Origin: Isoetes taiwanensis
Lineage: Eukaryota > Streptophyta > Lycopodiopsida > Isoetales > Isoetaceae
NCBI GenBank assembly: GCA_021234155.1
Contig: JAJEKV010000011.1
Span: 5,845,132-5,909,131, forward strand
Direction of reading: 5' to 3'
Length of the DNA stretch: 64,000 nt
This document shows, piece after piece, positions 11,701 through 22,649 of the stretch. The notes under the pieces were generated by a model. That model saw only the letters and a list, made by a program, of their open reading frames with translations, was not told the origin of the DNA and made no database searches. The translations under genes were made by a program, and so were the position numbers. Within the stretch, counting starts at the first letter, position 1, and every line of letters begins with the position of its first letter.

Positions 11701-13551
11701 TGACCTGAAGAAAAACAGAATCAAAGGAGCAGTGGGAACAAAGAAACTTCTGTCGATGGTGCAAAAATGGGGCAGATGGAAATAATGAAAACAGCAAGGG
11801 AACTTAAGCCATATCAGTATCATGCAACAAACATGTGCGACTAGCCAAACTATTGCAGCCATGATAACTATGCAAGAGGAGAAGAGACATATGCAATGCA
11901 ATACCAAAACACGAACGATCTCTTAGACTGAAGCCCTTAGGACATAATAATCAAATCATGCAAAGCAATCCAACCAATTAGCACCAAGCACATACCATTT
12001 GTATTGCGAGACTTGAACCCATGACCATGTGCGATAATGTCTTGAGAGTCAGAGAAAATTGAATATGAAAACCCATGACTATGTAAGATAGTGTATTGAG
12101 AGCCAGACAAAATTGAACATGAATCGTCTATATAAAGATTTGAACCCAAACGATCGAATCCAAAAAAAAAAAAATTGCATACAAAGTGATTTGAACCCAT
12201 GACCTCGAAAGTGAAAACTAACTACCTATCCAACACATCACACCAAATTGAGTTTAAACGTTACGCTGTTGATAATATATGAGGTAAAACAGCACCGACT
12301 TACAGAAACAAACTCACTTACAGAGAAAGGATTGTCCTGGGAGAGTAGCGGCAACAATCGGAATCCCTGCAAAACGATCAAGGTCGCAACACAATCCAAG
12401 TTAAGCCTCGACTTTAACTTTAGACTCCAGGGATTAGATCCCAGCCTCTCCAAAGAGAGGTTTTCGGTTCATTCAACAAATCATGCTGAAAGCATCGAAG
12501 AGAATAGCTTTCCAAAAACATAATGTATGAAACTGTCAAACTCTCTTAACCTGGACTCAATCTGAAAAGGAAGTTTTACCGCAGTAAACAACAGAACCGA
12601 AACTTGAGTTGCTCACGAAGGATGAAGACCGAAGAACCATCTAAGATGTTGGACATGGTCCGAATAAAAAGCAATCATCCAAACCAAAACAACCAACAAT
12701 CTAGAGATCTCCAGTACTCTTCTCTGCAACAAGCCCATCATCCAGATGAACAGACTGCGAATCCAAGAGACTAAATGATTTGGCCCTTAAGAAACGAAGA
12801 CGGATCCATCAAGCCATCCACAAACAAATGAAAAACTAAGACCAAGCAAGCCAAGCAAGGCCCAAATCGAGTCCCTACTGCAAAAGAAAACTAGGGCCAC
12901 TACCGACATATCCAAATCGGAAGAATCTCTGATAAAAAAGATCCCAAAAGCATGAAACAAGAACCTGAGGAGCCAGATAACCGGCACATCCTTGACGAAA
13001 AAAAGCTTGATGCAGAGTCTAAGATGGGGACACATTCATGATAACTTACCCACTGCCAAATTTTTTGAAAGAAAAAGGTGTGGCGGTTAGAAAGGATAGA
13101 AATCAAGGTAAAACCATTGTCAGCATCAGAACGCCAAAACCCCAACGGCCTCAAGTGGATTCCTGCAAGACAATCACCACTAGAGAAAGAACAAAGTCGA
13201 AATAGGAGGAACGAGAAACCTAAATCCCAGACTACACAAGAAATTTCTGCCGAGAATAACTACTCCAGGAACAACCTGTAAGAGGAGCTGGCAGAGCGCC
13301 TAGCCGCCAACGCTCAAAAACAGAAGCGGATCGTTCACAACAAATCAGAAGCGGATCATTCACAACAAATCAGAAACTAATTAGGTAGGATAGACGAAAC
13401 TTGTGGAGCCAAAGATGAATGAAATAGAAAGGAGCTCAAGAGAACGCCGATAATTGGAAAAGAGGAAGGAGGCGGTATAAATAGGAGATGCATGGTGGGG
13501 CGTCCCCATCCAAGGAATGTCGGTTCTATTGCTATCGCAATAGAACCGTGG
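8779..13551 (+). mobile_element. Unit 2 of the hairpin-ended tandem pair, with long purine-rich body
   Basis: The 4.77-kb unit shares its 5' 36 bp and 3' 156 bp with unit 1, but the body is unrelated. From about 8815 to 11930 the plus strand is strongly biased to A and G, which creates long minus-strand frames of Phe, Leu, Ser and Cys with no domain signature. I do not call these genes. At about 12005-12125 a roughly 64-bp segment with ACCCATGAC is repeated, and at about 13318-13372 a 24-bp segment (AGAAGCGGATC core) is repeated. The last 156 bp include TATAAATA near 13475-13482 and the terminal hairpin. Confidence 0.55.
13522..13547 (+). repeat. Terminal hairpin, unit 2
   Basis: An 11-bp perfect stem with TATC loop, identical to the one at 8745-8770. 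It lies 4 bases before the CATT that abuts resumed integrase sequence. Confidence 0.8.
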
Positions 13552-13555
13552 CATT

Positions 13556-13663
13556 ACCTACACTAGTTAATGGCTTTCGCCTCAAACAATTTCATACAAC
13601 AGAAAGTGTCAATCATCCATCAGATGCTGTTCCAGACACAGACACAACAGATAGTGACTAAGC
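13556..13663 (+). pseudogene. pol: Element B integrase C-terminal end
   Basis: Immediately after the insert the frame encodes LVNGFRLKQFHTTESV and an acidic tail, ending at TAA. The VNGFRLK segment is the conserved end of the integrase C-terminal domain in non-chromodomain gypsy elements. Together with 6222-7585 it shows that the insertion split a formerly continuous gene. Confidence 0.8.
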
Positions 13664-14595
13664 GACATATTTATATTATATAGGTGAAATTTTTACAAAA
13701 TATGGGCAGAGCCCATCTATTTCCACTATGGGCAAAGCCCTATTTACAAAAACGGGCTCAGAGCCCTATCTACTTAGTCCTAAGAAGAAAACCCCTCTAC
13801 TCCGGGTTTGGAGCAGAGGTGATACGCAGGATGTGGTACCAGTTATTCTCAGGGTCCCAGCGCAGGTGCAGAATCACCTCCATCCCGTTGGTATGGGGAT
13901 CGGCATGCTCAGCCATGCCGGCACACCACCCGTCCATGGCAATGCCACGATTGTGGCACCGCCAGAGGTCCAGGCAGTCCATTTTACAAGTAATCCACTC
14001 CAGACAGTTAGACGGCATAGTGCACTTGTCGTGCAATCCAGCAGCAGGCATATTGAGCGCCATCGGGTGTCTCAGCTTCAACCCCTGTTTCTCTTATATA
14101 GCCAACCGAGGACCTCCCTGTTGATGTGGACCAATCAGAAAATTCGCCAACGTGTTTGCAATGCAAGGCTCTTTCTAATTCCAGCATCTTTCTCCCGCCG
14201 CATATCTAGCCATGATACCTTCTGACACCTTCGTTTTAATGATATCCCACTTCGAGTTGCCAGCATTAAATGACATTCTATCTTTTCACGCCCGTCGAAC
14301 ATTAATGTGCGTCCTTTCGCCAGCTGTCACATCGGATCATTCTCTCACGTCTCATCTCCACCGTTCCTTGTTTCTCCCTTTACCATTTGGGGACTTAGCC
14401 AAAATTTTGCTTTTCAATTGCCAACTTCGCATCTGTCGCCACCTGGCATCATCAACGGTTGCCGGTTTGCCCTCATCATGCCCCTTTGCCTGCACTTGCG
14501 CGCCCTAAAACCTTTTCGTCTATCTGCGCCTGCGTCTTCTGTTCTCTGCTCTCCACCTTCTCCAGCCAATTCTTTCTGTTCCGACGCTTTTCGCC
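13664..14595. other. Spacer between pol and ORF3 of element B
   Basis: This stretch has short repeats of GGGC(A/T)(A/C)AGCCC type at 13705-13765 and the antisense ORF described separately. After that it is C/T-rich with no convincing plus-strand frame until the ORF3 start. Upstream of ORF3 the sequence is strongly pyrimidine-rich (14470-14590), as is common in 5' leaders. Confidence 0.5.
13797..14063 (-). CDS. Antisense ORF (aORF) of element B
   Basis: The minus-strand frame runs from ATG at 14063 to TAG at 13797, about 88 residues. It is rich in Cys, Trp, His and Met (for example KCTMPSNCLEW, MDCLDLWRCHNRG), unlike random frames here. A TATA-like CTATATAAG lies on the minus strand near 14092-14101, 30-40 bp before the ATG. 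Antisense ORFs between pol and the 3' LTR are known in Tat-lineage plant gypsy elements, and position and orientation match that pattern. I do not recognise a domain; a zinc-binding role is only suggested by the Cys/His content. Confidence 0.45.
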   Translation of the reverse strand: MALNMPAAGLHDKCTMPSNCLEWITCKMDCLDLWRCHNRGIAMDGWCAGMAEHADPHTNGMEVILHLRWDPENNWYHILRITSAPNPE

Positions 14596-17527
14596 ATGGC
14601 TGCACCCAAATTTCCTACACTTCAAACTTCTGATCCAAGGGATGCGACTCTTTTCGAGTCTGTGTCTTTCTCGACGCCCACCTTTCGCGAGGCCCTTGTC
14701 GGTCCGAGTCGGGAAGTAGCGGAACATCAGAAGCTTTACGAATTCTCACAAATGGAGCTCCCGGCCCCAAATCCGGAGCAATTGAAGCAGTTTGTCGCTC
14801 ACATCATCAACAGCCCGGAAGGCCTTGCTACGGTGGTCGATGGCACCACTATGTTACTTACTCAGCCCTTGATTTCTGAGGTATTCCGTATTCCTTTGCA
14901 AAAACCTTCTGTATCTTGGGCTGCTTTACAGAACATGGACGTCACTCAGTTCGGTGCTCCTGCTTATCAAGCCAACCAGCATCGCCTCACAAATATTGCA
15001 AAGTCACATGACACTTTTGTGAAGTTTCTGTGGCGCAAATTGCTTGGGTATTCCATCAAGAACACCCATATCAATAAACTGTTCTATAATATGGTCATCA
15101 CTGCCATCCGCTCCAATCTCCATATTGATTGGCCACAGATGTTGTTCTACCGCCTCCTTCATGAAGTCGACCGCATTAGGGCTGCCCCCTCCTCGGTCTT
15201 TGAAGCCTCAGTAGGTGGCCATCTTCAGGCACTCATCCGTCATTATCTTCCTGTTCCTGAGAGCCCTTCCACTTCTCATGCCTCCACTCAGAAGTCTCTG
15301 CATTCCCAGCGTCAAAACCAACAGGCTGTCCCTTCACGCCAGACTTTCCCTGGTCATGTTCAGAACCAGACCACGCATGTCACTGTCTCCTCTTCCTCCA
15401 CTGAAACCACGCCTTCCACTTCCCGTCATGTCTCCCAACAATCTCAGACAAGGCAGCAACAGGGCTTGGCACCTCCCAATCCTCGCCAGCTTCTATATCA
15501 ATTCCAGCAGGATGTTCAGGCCGTCGCCCTGCAGTTACAAGAATCACAGGACGCTCTCATGAATGGTGTTCAGGCGTCCCTGGAGGCTTCCGATGCAGTT
15601 CAAAGAGACCTTCAAGCTGCAACTACACAAGTTCAAACTTTGGAAGCCAAACTTCAAGAAAAGCACGCGGCTCTCTTAACGGCCCGTGAAGATCTCAAAC
15701 TTGCACAAGATCAGAACAGCCTGCTTGTTGACCAACAGGCTCAGTTGCAGTCCTCCATTCAGGAGTTGCTGGAGCAGAACACGACCAAGGACACCCTCCT
15801 GGGTGACAAGGAGAAAGACATTGCTAAGCTCAACACCTTGTATACCGAACTTTCTCAGACTTACCGCACTCAAGTGCATGATCTTACCGAGCGTGACGCT
15901 CGCCTCACCTCCTTAGAAGCTCAGCTTTCTACGCTGACCACTCAGATCACGTCCCTTCAAGATCAGCGATCATTGATGACGCCGAGATTGCCACGCTTCG
16001 TCTCAATACTCCAGGGCAATCCTCCTCACATGCCACGCTTCCTAGTAAACGGGTCCGTGATCAGTCCCGTCTTTTGTTAGAAAAGGAGAATCGGATCCGT
16101 GACCTTGAACATCAGCTCCAGCAAGCAGTTCAATCTGCTGAAGAAGCCCAAAACAAACAGGAGGGATATATCGACATTGCTACCAACATCCCTGTGGACT
16201 TCTCTACTCCTTCCAGCTATCTTGACTATGTGGTGGCCCGGCAGCACCTTTTCCTTTTGAAGTGGTACGCGGCCAATGGCAATGTTCATCAACAGCCACT
16301 CAAAAGTGCGGATTTCCTTCGGATCTGGCCGGATCTTTCTATAGAAGACAAGGGTTTATTTTGTGCACTCTTAGTCTTTGATCAGCTCACTTCTGAAGAC
16401 CCCGATTTGGTCACTTTCCGTGTTGTTCAGCCAATGGCTTATGTTTTTCATGACTTCTACCTGATAAATTCCGAGATGAGGACCATTGTGTTTTTCGAGG
16501 CAACTCCAATGCTGCTTGGTTGTTATCCCCAACCAACCCATATTTCAAGGATCCTGCTCAGTCTCAGACTTTTGAATAGGAGTACATGCCTGAACTTGCT
16601 CAGCACTTACCTCTGTGGCAGGCTGAAACATTGGAATAGGTAAACAAAAATTTGGCGCATCCTGATGATCTTGAGTTTGCCCAGATTTATATGCAGCACT
16701 TGGGAGGCTGCAATCAACTCCGTGGCCTTCTGGAAAGCAAGACCATCCCAACGGGTTGGGTAAATCCTCCTGTCTATCAATTACTCTCTACTTCAGAGTG
16801 GGACCATTGGTGTCGTGCTCTTGATCAGAATCTTGTGCGAGAATTCAGGGACATGGCTCTGCAACCCACGCATACGGGCCTGCTTCCCTCTCCATATGCC
16901 TCCTTAGGCGTCCCTCCACGCCCACGGTTCCTCTCTTCTGACTGGCGTCTTCCCTTTTGGACGAAGGTCATGGATGGTCACGCTGGGTTGACTCCGCCTC
17001 AGATCTCGACGGATCTCCGGTGGGATCCCCGATTTGTCAGATGCTCCAATTGAGAGGATAATGCCACCTTGGACACTACTGAGAATTGGATTTATATCGG
17101 TAATGAGCGTGGTTGGCAACGGCCTGCTGATGCTTTGCATGGTCTTGATACCTTCTTGCAGAATGCCACCACCTCACCAGACCCTTCAGTCCACCGTCAA
17201 GCTGGTTTCTGTGCTGCTCTCAAATGCATCCTGGTTAGCTCTTTAAATCGGCAGCGTCCAATCTTTTTCTGCAATCCGAATGCCAGCGCCAGTGCCTTCG
17301 GACTCCAGACCTGCCTTCTCATGGAGTGTCAGTTTGTTCCTTCGGACGCACATGCTGCCCTGGAAGACATGGTGCGCTCTCACTTCCTCATTGATGCAGA
17401 TCCTGCCCTTGGGCTCAACGCTCCTGACGCCCTTCAAACACGCCAGGACCTCATTGCTCATTACCATAATGGCGCCCGTCGCTGGTTTCCCGCCCTTGGA
17501 AGCACTTCCTCCCTTTCTTCAGACTGA
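14596..17527 (+). pseudogene. Element B third ORF (ORF3), coiled-coil protein, broken
   Basis: The ATG at 14596 follows a pyrimidine-rich leader. The first frame gives about 460 genuine residues: a mostly helical N-terminal part (to about residue 215), a Ser/Thr/Gln-rich linker (215-295), then a long coiled coil with heptads of Leu and Gln (about 295-470). A frameshift near 15972 continues the coiled coil into a second frame, and another near 16495 leads to a Trp- and Pro-rich C-terminal part ending at TGA 17527. In-frame TAG near 16577, TAG near 16640 and TGA near 17051 also break it. It lies where env-like ORFs occur in Athila elements, but I see no signal peptide, transmembrane segment or glycoprotein pattern, so env is not supported. 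Confidence 0.7.
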
Positions 17528-17537
17528 GTGTCATTTG

Positions 17538-17548
17538 GTGGGGGGGAG
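17538..17548 (+). other. Polypurine tract of element B
   Basis: A run GTGGGGGGGAG directly precedes the LTR start TGTTAG at 17549 and follows the ORF3 stop by about ten bases. Plus-strand DNA synthesis of LTR elements starts at such tracts, which fixes the 5' edge of the LTR. Confidence 0.8.
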
Positions 17549-18100
17549 TGTTAGTCCTGTGCCTCCTGGTACAGGACTATTCATGCATTCGACGGACCAA
17601 GTCAAGGCCAAGGATCCACAACCAGGCGCGGGTCAGTCGTCAAAGGCTCAGCAGAAGACCAAGCAGACCACGCAGACAAAGACCACGCCTGGCATCAACA
17701 AGAGGCGGCGCTCAGACAAGTGACGGCCCGTCACCGCCGTCGCTGTCGGTGTCGGTGATTTCGAGGCTTTCAAGAGGCACCGCCAGCATTCCTGCAAATT
17801 AGGCCTCCTTCCAGGAGTCGGCACCGAGATCAGTCAGAGTGTCTATATTGGGCCAAAGGCCATTGTACTATATATATGAGTAGAGCTAGCACATGAGTTT
17901 TTAGATGAGTTTTGAGTCTTGTCTCACTTCAGTTTTCTCTCGATTGCGAGAGCTCATGTATCATCATTGATGTCAAGGAAGTTGTTTTCCTCATTGTGAT
18001 CTCATTGTTCTCTTTTTGTTCTATTTTCTCTTTCTTGTTCTTTTCTTGCAAATCCCGCGTGACATAGTCCCCGGATTCTCCTGTTAGATCCACGGGTCCT
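17549..18100 (+). repeat. LTR shared by element B (3') and element C (5'); right edge approximate
   Basis: It begins TGTTAGTCCTGT after the polypurine tract. The first 29 bases form a hairpin (AGTCCTGT ... ACAGGACT, 17552-17577). A TATATATA box at about 17869-17877 fits the U3/R promoter. I cannot fix the 3' end because no second copy is in the window; it probably lies between 18050 and 18110. A leader and gag ORF follow in the same orientation, so this single LTR joins the tail of one element to the head of another. Confidence 0.65.
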
Positions 18101-18190
18101 CACGCGAGGGGTGTCTTGGTAGGAGTTCCCCAACCCGAACCCCAAACACCGCCGCCGCCGCCGGTCGATTCGATTTTCCTTTCTTACGCC

Positions 18191-19246
18191 ATGTCTGCCC
18201 GAAACTTCACGCCAGAAGAACTTCTTTCCCAGACGGCGTCTCGCTTGGAGCGCCATCATCGACGGGAAGTTGTTCGCGACATGTATGGATCTGCTTATGA
18301 CATTGAGGGAGGTCACATTCGGTCTAGGGCTCAGTCGGCGCCACCCACCCCTCGTGTCATGTCTCGTCCCAGTTCCCCGCCTCAAGCGTGCAAACATTGC
18401 TCACAGCCTCAGTCACCTCATCACTATCAGGAGCCCTATCAGGCTCAACCTGCTCAACCTCACTTTCATACCCCTGAACATGCCTACATCCATCATTCTT
18501 CTGGCCATACGCCTCTGCCTTCACAACCATCATCTCCTCCGGGCGGACAAGGATATCCACATGTCTCTTTTGCTCCTCCCCAGGAATTTCCCTTCCCTAC
18601 ATTTTCCACCGCTCTTCCTGTTTACAACCTTACCGACCTCAAAACCAATGATCAGGCACCTTCAGTACCTCCCCCTCAGTCACCCCTTCATCAGGGTCTT
18701 TCAGGCATCATGCCACCTCCAACTCCACCTCAATATAATCCCTATCCAGTTCCTGTCCAGCGAAGCACTTTCACCTCTACCTTTCAGACCCTTAAGCTGA
18801 CTTATCCAACCTTTGGCAACACGAAAGGCAAACCATTAGACCAAAGTGCTCAGGCCCACATGGAAGAATTTGAGGCTCTGGCTGTCCTAAATGGTCATGC
18901 ACAACCTCAACTGAAATTCCATATCTTTTCCACCACACTGGATGGCTCTCCTCATCAATGGCTTATGTCCAACAAAAGCCACTGGAAACAAGATTGGTCA
19001 GAAATGAAAACTGCTTTTCTTTCTCACTATGGAACCACGGATGATGATCAACTTCATCTCAAGCAACTCAATGACCTTCAACAAGAGCCCACGGAGTCCA
19101 CCAGGGATTTTGCAGATCAACTTCACATCCTTCTCAGCAAACTCAAAGAGTACCCGACACAGAGCCAGATCTTGGTCTGGTTTCTCCAAGGACTTCCTCC
19201 AGCTATCCGACTCATGACTGAATACCTGAGGTTTGGGAGCCTGTAG
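18191..19246 (+). pseudogene. gag: Element C gag, C-terminally truncated
   Basis: The frame is open from 18116 but the first ATG is at 18191, 25 codons in, and I take that as the start. The N-terminal 180 residues are Pro/Gln/Ser/His-rich. From about residue 195 of the ATG-started product comes a retrotransposon-gag capsid-type domain: HMEEFEAL, FHIFSTTLDGSPHQWL, the W..M..AFL..Y pattern, ESTRDFADQLHILLSKL and a final hydrophobic FLQGLPPAIR. This forms the particle core. The frame ends about where an inverted RT fragment begins, so the nucleocapsid and everything downstream are missing. Confidence 0.8.
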
Positions 19247-19690
19247 CAAGGAGTTTGTCGATGGCACCACTCCTTGCTGCAGTTTGATAATCCAAAAGGA
19301 ACCACCTTGTAGGCAAAAGTGCCCCACGGGGTGGTGAAACTTGTCTTGAGTTGATCAGATTCTTTATTTGAGATCTGATTGTAGCCAGAAAAACCATCCA
19401 TGAAGGAGTACATCTCATGTCCAACGACCTCTTCCAGAACCTGGTCTGTGAAGGGAAGTGGAAAATGATCACGCTCCGTGGCCTGATTTAGTTTCCGGTA
19501 GTCCACGCAAACACGGATCTTTCCATTGTGTTTCAGTGCAATGACAATGGGGCTCACCCATTCAGAATGTTTGACCTCATATATCAAACCTGCAGCAAGG
19601 AGTTTGTCAATTTCTGCCTTGACGTGATCACGGTAATTGGGGTTGAGCCGGTACTGTCGTTGCTACACGGGACGTGCATCGGATTTGGTG
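19241..19690 (-). pseudogene. pol: Inverted reverse transcriptase fragment of the B/C family
   Basis: On the minus strand this encodes the same RT segment as about 4995-5440 of element B (SEWVSPIVIALKHNG, VCVDYRKLNQ, SFMDGFSGYNQI, PFGLSN), mostly uninterrupted where B has a stop. It also carries the TAG just before the RT start (minus-strand codon at 19663-19665) that is found in B at 5035. It is joined head-on to gag at about 19241, so an inversion or a template switch created the joint. A short duplicated phrase (GCAAGGAGTTTGTC) occurs at both 19246-19260 and 19595-19610. Confidence 0.85.
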
Positions 19691-19760
19691 TTGCAGCCTG
19701 TACAAAGAATGAAGGGAACGTGGCCAAGTGAGGCTCTCCAAATTTGAGACAAACCTGAGT

Positions 19761-19910
19761 ACATCTGAAGAGGCTCCGGTCTAATATAGTGCAGACCGCA
19801 AATCTGAGCCGTACATCTAACTAATCTAAGCCATACATCTGAAGAGGCTCCGGTCTAATATAGTGCAGACCGCAAATCTGAGCCGTACATCTAACTAATC
19901 TAAGCCATAC
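19761..19910. repeat. 74-bp tandem duplication
   Basis: Two head-to-tail copies start at 19761 and 19835 with ACATCTGAAGAGGCTCCGG and run without visible mismatch to about 19908. No coding content. Confidence 0.85.
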
Positions 19911-22430
19911 ACTTAAGTTAACCTAAGCATGCCAAGTGTCAGTCTGCCACCACTGACACCTAACATATGCATGCACAATGTTAACCACTAGGGGGTTAAC
20001 AAGTTCTTTTCACACATGTTGCAAGGATCAGGTGATAAGGGAGAAGAAGATTTCTGTTATAAAGATGTGGAAAGAATTCGAAAGAGTCCTTGAAAGTCAT
20101 AACCTACGTGCAAGCTATTTTACAGATCTTAGAAGGGCATGGAATATATCTACGCAGTGAGAACGAAAATTTGTGTATCAATATACTGGCAAGTTCAGCT
20201 ATTTATCATTGCAAATGGAAGGCCTCAATGATAACATAACTCGATAGAAGGGCTTTAAGCTGTTTATGGTTTATACTGAGCTTTGATTTCGAGAACCATA
20301 AACATTAGATGAAGCAATAGAAAAGCAGAAGCAGCAAAAAGGACAAGGGAGTAAAGTATGACATTTGAAAAGGCTATCCTTAGGAAAACAATGGTAAACA
20401 TAACATTGACAAGACGAGCAATAATGGAGCCAAAAGAGTCAGATTCAATGATGATCGCAAGGAGCCAAACACAAGGAGTAGTAATCCAGATCAAAGTATG
20501 TTCTTGGAGTACACAAAACCTATGGGAAGGGGTGTTTTATATGCGGCGGACCTCATTTCAAAGTTGATGTCCAATAAGATGAATCCTATGGAAAAACCTC
20601 AAATTAAAGTTCCAATAAGCTAATGCACATTATTATTGAAGCACTAGAGGAACTCCCATGTGAAATTTAACAAAGCAGTAGCAAAGGAGGCTACCATTGG
20701 CTACTTGTTTTGAGATTTAAATTTGGTCTAACGCTTTTGTATGACGCATATGATTGCTTGTGCATGTGTGTTTAATCATTGAATGAAATAAATAGCTGGC
20801 TAAGACACACCTTACTTGCCAAGAGCAGCTAATTTTGAACCACATTTGCTATTATACTATGATCTTGGTGCCTTTTCGTGCTAATTTTTTATACTAATTT
20901 CTTTCGTGTATTGTACCAACAGATGCAAGTGCACGTAAGGGAAGAAGAAATTGCAGAGCTATTTAGTAGTGGAGCAAGAACAATGGCTTGATAGGTCTCT
21001 ACTACCATTTGAAGGCCTACCACGAGTGAAGTAAAGAAAAGTGAGATGATGAATGAGGACATTGAGATGATGTTTAGCCTGCCTAAAGATGGAAAGAAAC
21101 AAGTCTACAAGTTTACACGCATGGCTAAGATATTTGCAAATTGAAGATATTATCAAAGAATGGACGTACTAGCTGGAGAGATTGGCAAGTACTTTACAAG
21201 CCATCATATTTGTAGCAGTAGCAAGTTCCTATAGGTCAATAGCATCACTTGTGGCTGTATTTTTTTTTTTTTTGAGCCATGTTTGCCTCGAATAGATCTC
21301 TACCAGGTGAGAGATCTTGGTAGGACCTCCAAAATTTGATTGATTTCCTGCATGCCAAGCCAATCTTAGGAAAGAAATCTATCATAGGTATGGTCAAGAC
21401 GTCTAGATCACTTAGGGGATGATCAATTTAGGGGAAAAAGACTGAAATAGACTACCTTTTTCTAAAGACAAATGTGAGCAACACTCAAACTCAGTCAATG
21501 GGAGCTAAGAGTGGAACTTTTGAGCAGATATTTTTGGAATGTATTTAGAATGGTAGTGATACGAGGTGAATAGATTTTTGGCTTTTCGAATAGATTTGGC
21601 GGGTCGAAAATTGGATCAAAGGAGTGAAAGAAAGTCAATGTGCAGTCAACTTTGCAACAATGACTAGAGAAATAACAAATGGAGATGGATGATTCTTTTA
21701 GAGTTTTGTTCAACTAGGATATGGTTCATAATCTTGAAAATAGGAAGGACATTCAAGATTGGGGCTATTTCTGGATCTGTAGTTCTTGAGAAAACAGTTG
21801 TAAAATGTTTTTTTAAAGAATAGGTATTTCCAAAATGGATCTCGAGTTTGGGGTATCTTTTTAACTTTTACAACTGTAGATATTCCCAAAATCACTTTGT
21901 GAAGAGGGACATCTAGAAAAAATAGAGGTTGAATCAACACTTTTGGCAAAAGGTAGAATCTTATAAAAACTATCTGTAAAACAAAGCTACCTCCATGAAA
22001 AGTAGGATTTTAAAGGGAATCAATATGATGAGTCATCAACTTCATTAAGTATGAAGTAATACAAATCGAAAAAGAGTGCTAGCACTGTATACCAAAGATA
22101 CTCATGAATTACCTTTGTCTCCGAGAGTTTCAAAGAAAATATTCAAAAAGGCAAGGATATTATAGAAAAAAGGTATTTTAAAAATAAGATACGACAAAAT
22201 AAAATTTGTAACATTCACAGGAAGCTCAATGAGAGATCACAAGATGATGCAAGAACTTAGCCTTGATCATGAAGGGTGTCAAAAATCTGCCCTGAATGTA
22301 CCTAAGGTCTTTGAATTCTTGCAAAGTTCAGTTTTGTCTTCTTATAGAACGACTTTCAGAGAAATATTTGTTACAATCATGTCATTGAGCATGAATCAGT
22401 CCAAGCAGGCCAATTTTTTGTTGGAGCTCT
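19911..22430. other. AT-rich region without recognisable genes
   Basis: The frames at 19978-20160, 20264-20494, 21495-21713 and 22229-22468 show no family motif. A T-run lies at about 21260-21274 and a small stem (AGATCTCTACCAGG ... GAGAGATCTTGG) at 21293-21318. I see no RNA gene or clear transposon terminus here. Confidence 0.5.
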
Positions 22431-22649
22431 TTCTTGGTACGAACCTTAAGAAAAATGTTCAACGTTGAAATATCCCATATGTCTACCGCAACAAAGGAGA
22501 CTAATGTATATAAGGATTCCAGTTTTGATAACTGCTTCAATATAGGGGATAATAACTTTAAACCTATGCTAGATACATGGGAGAAAATGGTGGAAGGGAT
22601 GGAGGGTAGAATAGGCAAACTTTTTATTGGGGAGATGGAGCGGGAGATC

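Larger units (their letters stand above)
7586..13551 (+). mobile_element. Composite insertion of two head-to-tail hairpin-ended elements
   Basis: Removing this segment rejoins the integrase frame exactly. Both units start with the same 36 bp (from CCTAGGATGGG; 7586-7621 and 8779-8814) and end with the same 159 bp (8619-8777 and 13396-13554, one visible mismatch). CATT occurs at the left edge (7582-7585), the middle joint (8775-8778) and the right edge (13552-13555). Two readings fit: a 4-bp CATT target duplication with a second insertion at the same site, or a rolling-circle tandem dimer. The 3' ends carry an 11-bp-stem hairpin. GGTTCTAT near the 5' end is repeated inverted near the 3' end. 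No transposase or Rep/helicase frame was found, so the units look non-autonomous. Confidence 0.65.
3853..18100 (+). mobile_element. Element B: non-chromodomain Ty3/gypsy retrotransposon (Athila/Tat-like), 5'-truncated
   Basis: Domains follow the gypsy order: aspartic protease, RT, RNase H and integrase, then extra ORFs between pol and the 3' LTR. An extra 3' ORF and the lack of a chromodomain point to the Athila/Tat (OTA) side of plant gypsy elements. The 5' LTR and gag are missing because the element is cut at 3853 by A'. The integrase is interrupted by 7586-13551. Pol carries in-frame stops near 4159, 5035 and 5353 and frameshifts near 5400-5450 and 6265, so the copy is dead. The 3' LTR starts at 17549 after a G-rich polypurine tract; its end is not fixed precisely. 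Confidence 0.85.

Noticed and set aside
9495-11907. Long minus-strand ORFs rich in Phe, Leu, Ser and Cys, resembling membrane proteins
   Set aside because: They follow from the purine-rich plus strand; overlapping in several frames, without domain, start context or conserved spacing.
7586-13551. Reading the insert as an LTR retrotransposon with LTRs 7586-8774 and 13396-13551
   Set aside because: The internal side begins with the same 36 bp as the supposed LTR, the right LTR would be only about 150 bp, and no primer site, gag or pol is present.
14596-17527. Envelope gene assignment for ORF3
   Set aside because: No signal peptide, transmembrane helix or glycosylated ectodomain pattern; only its position is env-like.
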